NCBI GenBank assembly: GCA_001769805.1
Contig: MEPO01000007.1
Location: 100,902 to 164,901 of the forward strand
Reading direction: 5' to 3'
DNA length: 64,000 nt
Origin: Bdellovibrionales bacterium GWA1_52_35
GTDB lineage: Bacteria; Bdellovibrionota; UBA1018
Both the position numbers and the translations under genes were made by a program. The notes beneath the pieces are model-generated. The model saw nothing but the letters and a program-made list of their open reading frames with translations, made no database searches and was not told where the DNA came from. Of this stretch, positions 54,046 to 63,893 are shown piece by piece. The stretch's first letter is position 1, and each line of letters opens with the position of its first letter.

Positions 54046-56502
54046 ATGGCATACGATCATAAAAATACTGAACCGAAGTGGCAGAAGCACTGGGACGACA
54101 ATAAGGTCTTCCAGGCCCAAACCGGAAGTTCCAAGCCCAAGTACTACGTCTTGGACATGTTCCCGTACCCCAGCAGCTCCGGGCTGCATGTCGGACATCC
54201 TGAGGGCTATACCGCTACCGACATCATCTCGCGCTTCAAACGTGCCAAAGGCTTCAACGTACTTCACCCGATGGGTTGGGATTCGTTTGGCTTGCCGGCC
54301 GAGCAGTATGCCCTCCAGACAGGGATTCATCCCTCGATCACAACCAACAAAGCGATCGAAAATTTCCGGAGGCAGCTTTCGTCACTGGGCTTCAGCTATG
54401 ACTGGACTCGCGAGATCGCGACCTGTGCCCCGGATTATTACAAGTGGACCCAATTCATCTTTCTGAAACTTTATGAGCGCGGTCTGGCTTACCAGAAGGA
54501 AGTCCCCGTCAACTGGTGCCCGGCATTGAAAACCGTTCTCGCCAACGAGGAAGTCGTCGATGGCAAATCCGAACGCGGCGGTCACCCCGTCTACCGCGTC
54601 CCGATGAAGCAATGGATGCTCAAGATCACCGATTACGCCGAACGCCTCATCAACGACCTCGACAAGCTCGACTGGCCCGAAGGCACCAAGGAATTGCAGC
54701 GCAACTGGATCGGCCGCAGTGAAGGCCTGCAAGCCCGTTTCAAAATCGATGGCCACCCTGGAGTGGAGCTTGAGATTTTTACGACCCGTCCGGATACGAT
54801 CTTTGGCGCGACGTTCATGGTTCTCGCTCCCGAACATCCGCTGGTCAATCAGATCACCACTCCCGCAGCTGCCGCGGCCGTCAAAACCTATCAGAGCCAG
54901 GCCGCTCAAAAATCCGAAATCGCCCGCCAGGAGGTTTCGAAAGATAAATCCGGCGTTTTCACCGGCGCCTTCGCCCTGAATCCCTATAATGGCGCGAAAA
55001 TCCCGGTCTGGATCGCTGATTATGTGATGATGAGCTACGGAACTGGCGCCATCATGGCCGTCCCCGCTCATGACGAACGCGATTACGCTTTTGCAAAGAA
55101 GTATGACCTGAAAGTCATTGAGGTGGTTCAGCCGCCGGAAGGTTCATCCAAGTCTTCCGATACCGAGCACGTCTGCTTTTCGGGTGATGGAATTTCGGTG
55201 AACTCAGGTTTTATTACTGGGCTCAAAACTGCAGAAGCCACCCGCCTGACCATTGAACGCGCCGAGAAGGAGAATTTCGGCAAACGCACCGTTCAATACA
55301 AACTGCGCGACTGGCTCTTCTCGCGTCAACGGTACTGGGGCGAACCGTTCCCTATACTTCATCTCGATGACGGAACCAAAAAACCAGTTCCATTCAACGA
55401 GCTTCCGGTCGTTCTTCCTGGTGTGACAAGTTACGAACCCACCGGCACCGGCGAAAGTCCGCTCGCGGCCATTACCGATTGGGTGAATACCGTTGATCGG
55501 TCGACCGGCAAACCCGCGAGGCGCGAAACCGATACCATGCCCGGGAGCGCCGGCTCGTCCTGGTACTTTCTGCGCTACATTGACCCCAAAAACGACAAGG
55601 AGCCTTTTTCAAAAGAGGCCGAAAAATACTGGATGCCAGTGGATTTCTACCTCGGCGGCCCCGAACACGCCGTGGGTCACCTGCTCTATTCACGTTTCTG
55701 GACCAAGGTCCTTTTCGATGCGGGCCTCACCACTCATGATGAACCCTTCCAGAAGCTCGTCCATCAGGGAATGATTCTGGGCGAAGACGGCGAGAAGATG
55801 TCCAAATCTCGCGGCAATGTCATCAATCCGGATATCGTTGTTGAGAAATACGGTGCCGATACCCTGCGCATGTATGAAATGTTCATGGGCCCTCTTGAGC
55901 GCGACAAGCCCTGGTCGACTTCAGCGATTGAAGGCGTTTACCGTTTCGTCCAGCGTACCTGGCGCGTTTTCATCGACGATGGCGACGACGAGAGACCGAA
56001 GGACGCCACGCTCCTGATCAGCGATGCCGAGCCCACTGCGGAGGACCTCAAGATCACCCATAAGACGATCAAGAAGGTCACTGAAGACATAGAGAATCTG
56101 CGCTTCAACACAGCCATCAGCCAGATGATGATCTTCATCAACCACATGACAAAACTCCAAAGCCGCCCCCGCAAGTGCCTGCGGCCGTTTATCCAGCTCC
56201 TGAATCCATTTGCCCCCCATCTGGCAGAAGAGCTTTGGGCGCGATCCGGTGAGAAGTCAGAGCTCACTTATGAGCCTTGGCCGGCTTATGACCCGGCGCT
56301 AGCTAAAGATGATCTGATTACCATCGCCGTTCAGGTCATGGGCAAAACCCGCGGAACCTTGGATATCGAACCCGGCTCGGCGCAAGAAGTGCTTGAAAAG
56401 CTTGCGAAAGATCTCCCTGCCGTTGCCAACCAGCTCCAGGGCAAACAGATCCGCAAGGTGATTTTCGTCAAAGATAAGATTCTGAATTTCGTGGCAAGCT
56501 AA
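54046..56502 (+). CDS. leuS: Leucine--tRNA ligase
   Basis: 818 residues. Class I signature HIGH-like 'PYPSSSGLHVGHPEGYTATD', the editing (CP1) domain with 'TTRPDTIFGATFMVLAPEH', the 'PGSAGSSWYFLRY' region, and 'GEKMSKSRGNVINP' (KMSKS). It attaches leucine to tRNA-Leu and proofreads mischarged tRNA. AAAGG precedes ATG 54046. Confidence 0.97.
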   Translation: MAYDHKNTEPKWQKHWDDNKVFQAQTGSSKPKYYVLDMFPYPSSSGLHVGHPEGYTATDIISRFKRAKGFNVLHPMGWDSFGLPAEQYALQTGIHPSITTNKAIENFRRQLSSLGFSYDWTREIATCAPDYYKWTQFIFLKLYERGLAYQKEVPVNWCPALKTVLANEEVVDGKSERGGHPVYRVPMKQWMLKITDYAERLINDLDKLDWPEGTKELQRNWIGRSEGLQARFKIDGHPGVELEIFTTRPDTIFGATFMVLAPEHPLVNQITTPAAAAAVKTYQSQAAQKSEIARQEVSKDKSGVFTGAFALNPYNGAKIPVWIADYVMMSYGTGAIMAVPAHDERDYAFAKKYDLKVIEVVQPPEGSSKSSDTEHVCFSGDGISVNSGFITGLKTAEATRLTIERAEKENFGKRTVQYKLRDWLFSRQRYWGEPFPILHLDDGTKKPVPFNELPVVLPGVTSYEPTGTGESPLAAITDWVNTVDRSTGKPARRETDTMPGSAGSSWYFLRYIDPKNDKEPFSKEAEKYWMPVDFYLGGPEHAVGHLLYSRFWTKVLFDAGLTTHDEPFQKLVHQGMILGEDGEKMSKSRGNVINPDIVVEKYGADTLRMYEMFMGPLERDKPWSTSAIEGVYRFVQRTWRVFIDDGDDERPKDATLLISDAEPTAEDLKITHKTIKKVTEDIENLRFNTAISQMMIFINHMTKLQSRPRKCLRPFIQLLNPFAPHLAEELWARSGEKSELTYEPWPAYDPALAKDDLITIAVQVMGKTRGTLDIEPGSAQEVLEKLAKDLPAVANQLQGKQIRKVIFVKDKILNFVAS

Positions 56503-56575
56503 AACACTTGAGCAGCGGCTCCATAGAGTGGTATCTACCGGACATCTTTTGAAAAAGCAGTCCGAGAGGAGCACC

Positions 56576-57529
56576 ATGGTACGGATTCGGGATTGGGTAG
56601 TGCTGTCTGGAAATTCAAACCGGGCGCTCGCCGAGAAAATCTGTGAAAGACTTCACAAGCCCTTGGGTCTTTGTGAAATCCGACGCTTCAGTGACGGTGA
56701 AATCTTTGCCGAAATCGGCGATAACGTTCGCGGTCGCGACGCCTACGTCATTCAGAGCACCTGCGGCCCCGTAAACGATAATCTGATGGAACTCCTAATC
56801 ATCATCGACGCGCTCAAGCGCGCAAGTGCCAAGGAAATTACCGCAGTAATTCCCTACTATGGATACGCCCGCCAGGATCGTAAAGTCGCACCCCGAACCC
56901 CGATCAGCGCCAAGCTCGTCGCCGATCTCCTGACTGCCGCCGGAGCCACCCGGGTGGTTTCCATGGACCTGCATGCCGGTCAAATCCAGGGCTTTTTCAA
57001 TATTCCTTTGGATAATATTTTCTCCTCACCGGTCCATCACAACTACATCCGCACCCAGTATAAACCGCAAGGCGATCTCGTGATTGTGAGCCCGGATGCG
57101 GGCGGTGTTGAGCGTGCCCGGGCCTATGCCAAACGCCTGGATGCCTCGGTTGCCATGATCGACAAGCGCCGAACCGCCCCGAACGTGGCGAAGGCGATGA
57201 ACGTCGTTGGCGAAGTGGACGGAAAGATCGCGGTCATTGTCGATGACATGATTGATACCGCAGGCACGCTCACCGAGGCCGCACATGCCGTCCTGGATCG
57301 AGGCGCCCTGAAAGTTTATGCAACCGTCACTCACGGTGTGCTCTCAGGCCCGGCCGTCGAGCGGATTCAGAACTCCAGGATTGAAGAGGTGGTCATCACC
57401 GACACCATTCCCCTCAGCCAAGAGAGCCGCAACTGCAAGAAGATCGTCCAGCTCTCGGTGGCGGACATTCTCGCGCAAGCCATCGAACGCATTCATAATT
57501 ATGAAAGCGTCAGCAGCCTTTTCGTATGA
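56576..57529 (+). CDS. prs: Ribose-phosphate pyrophosphokinase
   Basis: 317 residues from ATG 56576 with GGAG 4 bases upstream; the longer in-frame start at 56528 is unlikely. 'RRFSDGEIFAEIGDNVRG', 'YYGYARQDRK' and the PRPP loop 'VIVDDMIDTAGTL' are diagnostic. It makes PRPP for nucleotide synthesis. Its stop overlaps pth (ATGA). In many bacteria an L25/Ctc gene (rplY) lies between prs and pth; here it is absent. Confidence 0.96.
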   Translation: MVRIRDWVVLSGNSNRALAEKICERLHKPLGLCEIRRFSDGEIFAEIGDNVRGRDAYVIQSTCGPVNDNLMELLIIIDALKRASAKEITAVIPYYGYARQDRKVAPRTPISAKLVADLLTAAGATRVVSMDLHAGQIQGFFNIPLDNIFSSPVHHNYIRTQYKPQGDLVIVSPDAGGVERARAYAKRLDASVAMIDKRRTAPNVAKAMNVVGEVDGKIAVIVDDMIDTAGTLTEAAHAVLDRGALKVYATVTHGVLSGPAVERIQNSRIEEVVITDTIPLSQESRNCKKIVQLSVADILAQAIERIHNYESVSSLFV

Positions 57530-58107
57530 AGTTGATCGCAGGTCTGGGGAATCCAGGCCCGAAATATGAGATCACCCGGCATAATGCAGGCTTTCTGGCG
57601 GCCGATCGCCTGATCGATGCCTGGCAGGCAATCGGTCCCCAGATCAGCAATCAAGGCGAGGTTTACCAGGCGACAGTGGCCGGTGAGAAAGTTCTGATCG
57701 TCAAGCCCCGGACCTATATGAATCTGTCGGGCCGCTGTCTGGCGCCGATTTTCAAATTTTACAAGTGTGAGCCCTCGGACCTGATCGTTATCCATGATGA
57801 TCTGGATCTTCCTTCCGTTTCCCTGCGCATTAAGACAGGCGGCGGAAATGGTGGACACAATGGTTTGAAATCCATTGATTCCTCCTTGGGTGCGGGGTTA
57901 TTGAATTACCACCGCATCCGAATAGGAATTGGCCGTCCCGAACCGGGGTCGCCGGTTGCCACTGTGGATTACGTGCTCCAGCAGTTTTCTGATCAGGAAC
58001 TGAACGCCATGGACCTGCTCCTTGATAAGGCAGTCAAAGCAGCTGAACTTCTGATCCGCGGCCAAGCCGAGGCCGCGATGAACGAATTTAATGTGAGAGG
58101 AAAATAA
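57526..58107 (+). CDS. pth: Peptidyl-tRNA hydrolase
   Basis: 193 residues. 'LIAGLGNPGPKYEITRHNAG' carries Asn and the catalytic His20 of the family, 'KPRTYMNLSG' and 'VIHDDLDLP' follow, and 'GGGNGGHNGLKSI' is the substrate clamp. It recycles peptidyl-tRNA released from stalled ribosomes. Coupled to prs by ATGA; ychF begins 3 bases after its stop. Confidence 0.96.
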   Translation: MKLIAGLGNPGPKYEITRHNAGFLAADRLIDAWQAIGPQISNQGEVYQATVAGEKVLIVKPRTYMNLSGRCLAPIFKFYKCEPSDLIVIHDDLDLPSVSLRIKTGGGNGGHNGLKSIDSSLGAGLLNYHRIRIGIGRPEPGSPVATVDYVLQQFSDQELNAMDLLLDKAVKAAELLIRGQAEAAMNEFNVRGK

Positions 58108-58110
58108 ATC

Positions 58111-59211
58111 ATGGGTTTTCAATGTGGAATTGTCGGTCTGCCCAATGTCGGTAAGTCGACGATCTTCAACGCACTGACCTCGGCCAAAGCTGAGGCTGCC
58201 AATTACCCGTTCTGCACCATTGACCCGAATACCGGAATTGTCAAAGTGCCGGATCCCCGAATGACCCAGATCCAGAAGTATATCCCGACGGACAAGATTG
58301 TTCCGGCGGCGATGATTTTTGTCGATATCGCTGGTCTCGTCAAAGGCGCTTCCAAAGGTGAAGGCCTGGGTAACCAGTTCCTGGGCCATATTCGCGAAAC
58401 GCAGGCCATTGCACATGTCGTGCGCTGCTTTGACGACCCGAATGTCGTGCATGTCGATGGATCCGTGAATCCCATCCGCGATGTCTCGGTCATTGATACT
58501 GAGCTTATTTTTGCGGATCTCGATACGATCAGCAAACGTTACAGCACGATCGAAAAAACCGCGCGCTCCGGCGACAAGAAATGCGCCGCCATCATGAGCG
58601 TCTTGGGACCGATCAAGGCCGCGCTGGAATCCGGCAAGCCCGTTCGTTCCTTAGGTTATGATGAAGACCAGCTCGCACTCGTGCAGGATTTCCACCTGAT
58701 CACCGCCAAGAAAGTCATGTACGTCGCCAATACGGATGAGCATGACATCGGGAAGAAAGAACCCAATCAGTACGTCAAGCAGTTGATCGAATACGCGAAG
58801 AGCGAAGGCAGCCCAGTCGTGCAGATCTGCGGAAAGATTGAAGCCGAAGTTTGCGAGATGCCCCAGGACGAAAAAGAAACCTTCCTCAAGGAAATGGGAA
58901 TGGAAGAGCCGGGCCTGAACCGCGTGATCCGCGCCGGTTACGATCTTTTGGGCCTCCAGACCTATTTCACGGCAGGCCAGATTGAAGTCCGCGCCTGGAC
59001 CATCAAAAAAGGCTGGAAAGCGCCGCAAGCCGCGGGCGTGATCCACACTGATTTTGAAAAAGGCTTCATTCGCGCAGAGGTTTTCCACTTTGACGACCTG
59101 ATGAAGTACAAAAGCGAAACGGCCATCAAGGAAGCCGGCGCCCTGCGGCTCGAAGGCAAGGAATACGTCGTCAAAGACGGCGATATCATGCACTTCCGCT
59201 TCGCGAATTAG
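58111..59211 (+). CDS. ychF: Ribosome-binding ATPase YchF
   Basis: 366 residues, Obg-family GTPase fold that prefers ATP. Walker A '[15 protein letters not shown]', switch region '[10 protein letters not shown]', G3 '[11 protein letters not shown]', and a C-terminal TGS domain ('[17 protein letters not shown]'). Translation-associated and stress-linked. Its stop overlaps the lytic transglycosylase stop on the other strand. Confidence 0.97.
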   Translation: MGFQCGIVGLPNVGKSTIFNALTSAKAEAANYPFCTIDPNTGIVKVPDPRMTQIQKYIPTDKIVPAAMIFVDIAGLVKGASKGEGLGNQFLGHIRETQAIAHVVRCFDDPNVVHVDGSVNPIRDVSVIDTELIFADLDTISKRYSTIEKTARSGDKKCAAIMSVLGPIKAALESGKPVRSLGYDEDQLALVQDFHLITAKKVMYVANTDEHDIGKKEPNQYVKQLIEYAKSEGSPVVQICGKIEAEVCEMPQDEKETFLKEMGMEEPGLNRVIRAGYDLLGLQTYFTAGQIEVRAWTIKKGWKAPQAAGVIHTDFEKGFIRAEVFHFDDLMKYKSETAIKEAGALRLEGKEYVVKDGDIMHFRFAN

Positions 59212-61025
59212 TCTTCGGTCTTTTTCACCGTTGTCGTATTCCAGAAGTATTCGAGCCCGCGCACCGGTGCGCCCGTACGTTTGGAATACCAATAATGATT
59301 CCGGATGATTGCGGCGACATATTCCCGGGTTTCGCGGTAGGGAATGGATTCCACCATTTCTGTCGCACTTCGGTCTGCGGGTATCTGCTTCAGCCAGCGA
59401 TCCACCGCATTCGGGCCCGCATTGTAACCTGCCAGACTGAGAATAATATTTCCTTTGAAGCGATTCATCAGCTGTTTGAGGTAGCGCGTGCCAACTTTCA
59501 TGTTGGCTTCCGCTTTTTGCAGCTCCAGCCTCCCCACCCCCGGCATGGTTTCGAAAGCGGTTGCGGGCATGAGCTGCATGAGTCCCAAGGCACCGGAGCC
59601 AGATACCGCATCCCAGCCAAAGGAGGACTCCTGCTTGATAAGACTGATCACCAGCAGGGGATCAAGGTCCTGCTCGCGGGAATATTTTTCCACAAGCTCC
59701 ATGAAGGGAGTCGGGAAGATCACCTTCAAAACATACGAGGAGGGAAGCCCCTCATATCCCCGCGCCAGAAGATCATTGATGATCCTAAAGGCTCCCAGGT
59801 GATTTCCCGCCCGATGATTGAGCATCAGGAGATAAGCCAAAAATGGGGCAGAAAGTGCGCCTCTTGGATTCAGGTCCCGCAGCTCCAGAACAGCGAGCGC
59901 CCCCCCGCCGACCCGAAGGAGCTCCTCTGCCCGCTGCAGACGGACTTGCTCCAGAGGCAAGAGTTGGGCATCAGAAACCGAACCCAGGGGAAGCGTGACT
60001 CCAATGCCACGCTCAAGGCCGATTCCAGATTCATGCGAAGCAAGCAACCCGTAATAAGTCAGTGGCGAGTCGATCTGAAGATTGCTGAGGACAACCTGCG
60101 CCCGCTCGACGTCCCCATCGTTCTTCAACGCTTGGGCAAGCCAATAACGGGCTCGGAAGCGGTAAACAGATTTTGGAAATTCGTCGAGGAATTTCTGAAA
60201 CGCTTCCACTGTCTTTCCGTAGTCTCGAGACCAGTAGGAATCCATCGCCGCATTGAAAGCGGCAAGATCCAGATCCGGCGCCCTATAAGCGCGGGTTTTT
60301 ACGTCATAACCGGGAGGACGGGAGCGATTTGCAAGATCCGGGAAAAATTTATTGAGTACTTTGGCTTCTTCCGTTCCTTTGACAAAAGCCGAGGAAAGCC
60401 TGAACGACCAGGGCCGACAAAGGTTCGAAACAGTTTTCTGGCAGGCGCTACCATAGCCGCCGACCACTTCAGCAGGAAGTTCCGACAGGGCCGCCGAGCC
60501 GAGCCGCTGAAATCCCAGTTCGAATCCCCGAAGCGCTGCCGGCCATTTTGCAAGAAGCAGTTGAGCTCTTCCGGCCAGAATGTCAGCAAGTCCTATGTCT
60601 TTCTGCAGATTTTTAATCAGCGGTGAATAGGGATTGCTGAATTCCACCTGCCTGAAGAGTCTGCGGGCATCATCAGCCAGGCGCAAAACTTCAGCGGCTT
60701 TTGCCACTCCCCCCGAAAGCCGCTGCTCACCCTCCCGCAAAGCAGCCTGACCTTGGATCCAATAACCGTAGTCCGCGTAACGCGCATTCTTCTCAAGAGA
60801 CCGGGCCTGCGCCCGCGCTTTGGACCAGGCTTTACGCTCCAGATCCGCAAAAGCCCGGGCCGCGCGTTCAGCCGAATCCACTCTCGGTTTTGTAAAAAGG
60901 GCGGCTTCCAAAGCATCAATAGGTAGAAGCAACGAAGCCGTCGCGGCGGGCTGCCCCAAGGCCAAAGTCGCGCTGAGAAAGTAAATTGCACCGAAAAACA
61001 TGGCGAAGGAAGTTGTCTTTTTCAT
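59208..61025 (-). CDS. slt: Soluble lytic murein transglycosylase
   Basis: 605 residues. Signal peptide (about 1-24), a long helical superhelical U-domain and linker with repeat-like segments, then a C-terminal Slt catalytic domain: 'SLIKQESSFGWDAVSGSGAL' with catalytic Glu of ES, 'GLMQLMPATAFE', and 'SLAGYNAGPNAVDRWL'. It cleaves peptidoglycan glycan strands with 1,6-anhydro-muropeptide formation in the periplasm. GAGG lies 2 bases before the ATG. It starts 4 bases after the DUF1284 gene in a three-gene leftward operon. Confidence 0.93.
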   Translation of the reverse strand: MKKTTSFAMFFGAIYFLSATLALGQPAATASLLLPIDALEAALFTKPRVDSAERAARAFADLERKAWSKARAQARSLEKNARYADYGYWIQGQAALREGEQRLSGGVAKAAEVLRLADDARRLFRQVEFSNPYSPLIKNLQKDIGLADILAGRAQLLLAKWPAALRGFELGFQRLGSAALSELPAEVVGGYGSACQKTVSNLCRPWSFRLSSAFVKGTEEAKVLNKFFPDLANRSRPPGYDVKTRAYRAPDLDLAAFNAAMDSYWSRDYGKTVEAFQKFLDEFPKSVYRFRARYWLAQALKNDGDVERAQVVLSNLQIDSPLTYYGLLASHESGIGLERGIGVTLPLGSVSDAQLLPLEQVRLQRAEELLRVGGGALAVLELRDLNPRGALSAPFLAYLLMLNHRAGNHLGAFRIINDLLARGYEGLPSSYVLKVIFPTPFMELVEKYSREQDLDPLLVISLIKQESSFGWDAVSGSGALGLMQLMPATAFETMPGVGRLELQKAEANMKVGTRYLKQLMNRFKGNIILSLAGYNAGPNAVDRWLKQIPADRSATEMVESIPYRETREYVAAIIRNHYWYSKRTGAPVRGLEYFWNTTTVKKTED

Positions 61026-61029
61026 GACC

Positions 61030-61446
61030 TCACTTCGACTTTATCAGAGTCTCAAGAGCTGCGCGACAGGCCCCCAGGGATTTCCAGGCACAGGGGGCAC
61101 AAACCACCTCAAATTTTTCAAGCGTCATACGCTCGGCCAATCTTTTTTTCATTTCGGCCCAGGTAACTATCTGGCCGTTCGTGACGCCAAGGGCTTCAGC
61201 ATGGCCTTGATCCAGGCGAAGCACTTTATGCTCCGAGCCGCAGTGGGCTCCGTCCTGGTTGGGACATTTTTCACAAATCGCGTCCAAGCCCTCGACAATT
61301 TCAAGTTCCTGAGCCGGGCCGTGAACCTCGTCTTTCAGGAGATCGACTTTCTGTTGAAAATTATCGACGAAATCCGGCGAGTAGCCCTTGCCCTGGAAGC
61401 CTAAAGCGCAAAGAAAATGATGTGCCCTGAATTTGAGCCGCAACAT
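61030..61446 (-). CDS. DUF1284 family protein, probable iron-sulfur binding
   Basis: 138 residues. 'RAHHFLCALGFQGKGYSPDF' matches the DUF1284 N-terminus, and further Cys pairs occur in 'CEKCPNQDGAHC' and 'CAPCAWKSLGAC', suggesting a bound iron-sulfur cluster. No biochemical role is established for the family. Between a HAMP-domain membrane protein (15 bases upstream) and the lytic transglycosylase, so probably in the same transcript. Confidence 0.82.
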   Translation of the reverse strand: MLRLKFRAHHFLCALGFQGKGYSPDFVDNFQQKVDLLKDEVHGPAQELEIVEGLDAICEKCPNQDGAHCGSEHKVLRLDQGHAEALGVTNGQIVTWAEMKKRLAERMTLEKFEVVCAPCAWKSLGACRAALETLIKSK

Positions 61447-61461
61447 GGAACCTTTCCGATA

Positions 61462-62010
61462 TCAATCACGTGCTTCGCGCAAGACAGCGAGGGTTGCTTC
61501 GATTTCCGGCCGAAGAGCAGGATCAGCTTTGGCATTTGCTTTTTCGAGTTTGCCAATGGCCGCCAGAATCGAATCCGAACGCTTTTCCAGGGTGTGCCGT
61601 ACTCCGCGAATCATGATGTTGTACTCGTCAGCCAGATCTTTGAAGTGATCTTTGCTGCGAAACTGCAAATCGTCTTTGAGGTCGCCCTTGGCCACTGCCT
61701 CAAAAGCCCTGCTCATTTTATATAATGGCCCGGCAATCCGATGCGAGAGGAATATGCTGATCAGAAATGTCAGCAACAGCAGGACGGTTTGGAAAACAAC
61801 GACCAGCCCGAGAATCTCACCCTTTGATTTTTGGAGGACTTCGAGCGTCCCGGGACTTCCTGCCACAAACTCGGCGAAGAACTCAAAAAGGTTACTGATG
61901 ATCAGGGGATAGGCGAAGCTCATGGCGATCAGCCAAGAGCAGACATAGAAGGCAAAACGAAGTTGAAAATTCTTATTGATGAGGAAAATCCCACGTCGGT
62001 GTGCTGACAT
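61462..62010 (-). CDS. Membrane protein with HAMP domain, no output domain
   Basis: 182 residues. Two membrane helices (about 19-42 and 68-90) flank a short periplasmic segment; then a HAMP domain (about 90-140: HRIAGPLYKMSRAFEAVAKG, LADEYNIMIRG) and a coiled coil. There is no kinase, cyclase or methyl-accepting domain. Such stubs may be adaptor or sensory parts that work with another protein. It begins the leftward HAMP-DUF1284-slt operon. Confidence 0.83.
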   Translation of the reverse strand: MSAHRRGIFLINKNFQLRFAFYVCSWLIAMSFAYPLIISNLFEFFAEFVAGSPGTLEVLQKSKGEILGLVVVFQTVLLLLTFLISIFLSHRIAGPLYKMSRAFEAVAKGDLKDDLQFRSKDHFKDLADEYNIMIRGVRHTLEKRSDSILAAIGKLEKANAKADPALRPEIEATLAVLREARD

Positions 62011-62121
62011 GGACTAATCTTACAGCCGCGGACGAAAAGATCAATTCCTTATCAGAATTGTGTAGACACTTTGCGTTAATTTCCAAATCACCCAGGAGTG
62101 GGTTAAACTGATAAATAAATC

Positions 62122-63699
62122 ATGCACATTCGATTGCAATTTTTGATCGCACTGGCTTTTTTTTCGACCTGCTCTTCAGTCTGGGGGGCGCTCGAGCCCA
62201 ACTTTCTGCGGGTAGCTCTGGAATCAGAGCCGGTCACGCTGGATTGGAACCGGATTCGCTCCGGGAGCGACCGGTTCATCGTTTCGTTTCTGATGCGCGG
62301 ACTGCTCAAATATGACGCTTCTTCGGCGCTTATTTGTGATTTGTGTAAAAGTTATTCGGTTTCTCCGGATCGCAGGATTCTCACCTTTCAGATCAATACG
62401 GATGAAGTCTGGTCGGACAAAGTGCCGCTCGAAGCCCAACAGTTTGTGGATTCTTTCCGCCGCCTTCTGGACCCTTCCTTGAATTCGCCCGCAGCCGATG
62501 AATTTCGGATTGTTTCAGGGGCGCCCCCCATCACGCACGATGTGAAGGCGAAGAAGTGGGATGCCTCAAAGCTGGGGGTTCGTGCGTCGGGAAAGGAAAC
62601 TCTTGAGATCACGCTGACCAGACCTCTGGCGATCTTCCCCCATCTGCTGACAACGGTTGGGAGCTTCCCGATTCGAAAGGAACTTCTCAGCGGAAAAGAC
62701 GCGGGCGAAAAGCATGCGACTCTCGCGGTGATCGGCCCCTACTTTCTGGCAGAGTGGGTACACGGGAAGAGGATCGTGCTTGAAGGAAATGAGCAGTTCA
62801 AGGGCAGTCGCCCTGTTCACCGGGTGGATTTTGCTTTGGGATCGCATGCGCAACTGGCTGAACGGTTCAAAAAGGGCCGGCTGGATCTGCTTTCGCACCC
62901 GACGACGGAAGATCTGCTGAAGATCAGGGAACGGAATGTCCAAGTGAACCCGTTTCTAGCGACTCGCAACCTGCTTCTGAATGTAAAGGGTCCCTTGGCT
63001 GACGCAAGCCTTCGCCGGGCTGTACTTTATTCCCTGGATCGCGCCACTCTCCCGGCCTTTTTGAAAACGGGCGAAAGGCCGATCACGGGCCTGATTCCCA
63101 AGGGGCTGCCGGGCTACCGCGAGCTGCCGCTGGCGACAGTGGATCTGCCCCGGGCGCAAGCCGAAAGGTCCCGGGCGAAGGCAAGTTCCGTCCTCACGCT
63201 CAAGTTACTGATCACGAATACGCCGTCGGACAAGAAGGTGGCGGAGTGGCTGGCGCGGCAGCTGCTACGGATTCAGATTAAAACGATCGAAACTGCGCTT
63301 CCCAAGAAGGAATACCTGAAGGCACTGGGGCACGGGCAGTTCGATTTGGCGCTAAACACGTGGAGTTTCGGGATTGCATCGCCGCTTGAGCTTCTTCACG
63401 AGTTTCAGACGGGGGCTCCCGGCAACTTCGGGAATTGGACGAATGTGGCTTTCGATGCCTTGGTGGACCAGCTTTTCCGCGATCCGAAAGAAGGCGAGTT
63501 TGCGACGCTTTTGGACCAAAGTTCTCAAATGATCGAGATCCAGGACATAGGGGTTATCCCGCTGGGCTATCCGACCCAGAGCTTCCTTTTAAGCGGCCGC
63601 GTCCGCAATTTCGCAACCACCCCGTTCGGCGACCCGGATCTGGTCAAAATTGCACTGAAACCCAGCGGAGGCAAAGCCGCCCCACCCGCCCGTAAATAA
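62122..63699 (+). CDS. Peptide/oligopeptide ABC transporter substrate-binding protein
   Basis: 525 residues. Signal peptide about 1-22 (cleavage near VWG), then 'RVALESEPVTLDWNR', the standard SBP_bac_5 start, 'LRRAVLYSLDRATLPAFLK' and a C-terminal 'DIGVIPLGYPTQSFLLSG'. Binds a peptide or related solute in the periplasm. No permease or ATPase gene is nearby; a related gene ends at position 526. The translation start has no good ribosome binding site (an AGGAG lies 25 bases upstream), so the start is not certain. Confidence 0.9.
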   Translation: MHIRLQFLIALAFFSTCSSVWGALEPNFLRVALESEPVTLDWNRIRSGSDRFIVSFLMRGLLKYDASSALICDLCKSYSVSPDRRILTFQINTDEVWSDKVPLEAQQFVDSFRRLLDPSLNSPAADEFRIVSGAPPITHDVKAKKWDASKLGVRASGKETLEITLTRPLAIFPHLLTTVGSFPIRKELLSGKDAGEKHATLAVIGPYFLAEWVHGKRIVLEGNEQFKGSRPVHRVDFALGSHAQLAERFKKGRLDLLSHPTTEDLLKIRERNVQVNPFLATRNLLLNVKGPLADASLRRAVLYSLDRATLPAFLKTGERPITGLIPKGLPGYRELPLATVDLPRAQAERSRAKASSVLTLKLLITNTPSDKKVAEWLARQLLRIQIKTIETALPKKEYLKALGHGQFDLALNTWSFGIASPLELLHEFQTGAPGNFGNWTNVAFDALVDQLFRDPKEGEFATLLDQSSQMIEIQDIGVIPLGYPTQSFLLSGRVRNFATTPFGDPDLVKIALKPSGGKAAPPARK

Positions 63700-63774
63700 G
63701 TCGCCTCCGCCGGTAGTCGGTATTGCGGGGTAGACAAAGACCTAAGTTTCGATTAATTAAATTAAACCACATGT

Positions 63775-63849
63775 TCAGGAGTAGCTCAGTGGTAGAGCAG
63801 CCGGCTGTTAACCGGCTGGTCGGGGGTTCGAATCCCTCCTCCTGAGCCA
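63775..63849 (+). tRNA. tRNA-Asn (anticodon GTT), CCA encoded
   Basis: Cloverleaf can be drawn: acceptor stem tcaggag (63775-63781) with ctcctga (63839-63845), D stem gctc/gagc, anticodon stem gccgg/ccggc (63800-63804, 63812-63816) with loop ctgttaa and anticodon GTT at 63807-63809, T arm with ttcgaat loop (63827-63833), discriminator G63846 and CCA 63847-63849. Confidence 0.96.
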
Positions 63850-63855
63850 ATTAAC

Positions 63856-63893
63856 AAAGGCCTCTGATTTCTTGAATGAAGTCAGGGGCTTTT
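63856..63893 (+). terminator. Intrinsic terminator after tRNA-Asn
   Basis: Twelve-base stem with G-T pairs: 63856-63867 against 63882-63893, 14-base loop, ending in TTTT and a further T-rich run (63897-63900). Beyond it, 63901-64000 shows no gene or convincing signal. Confidence 0.75.

Noticed and set aside
59295..60626. 443-residue plus-strand open frame
   Set aside because: Antisense to the slt gene, whose catalytic motifs are clear; a shadow of codon bias.
63644..63850. Minus-strand open frame starting MAQEEGFEPPTSRLTAGC
   Set aside because: It is the known artefact produced by reading through the reverse strand of a tRNA gene; it lies over tRNA-Asn.
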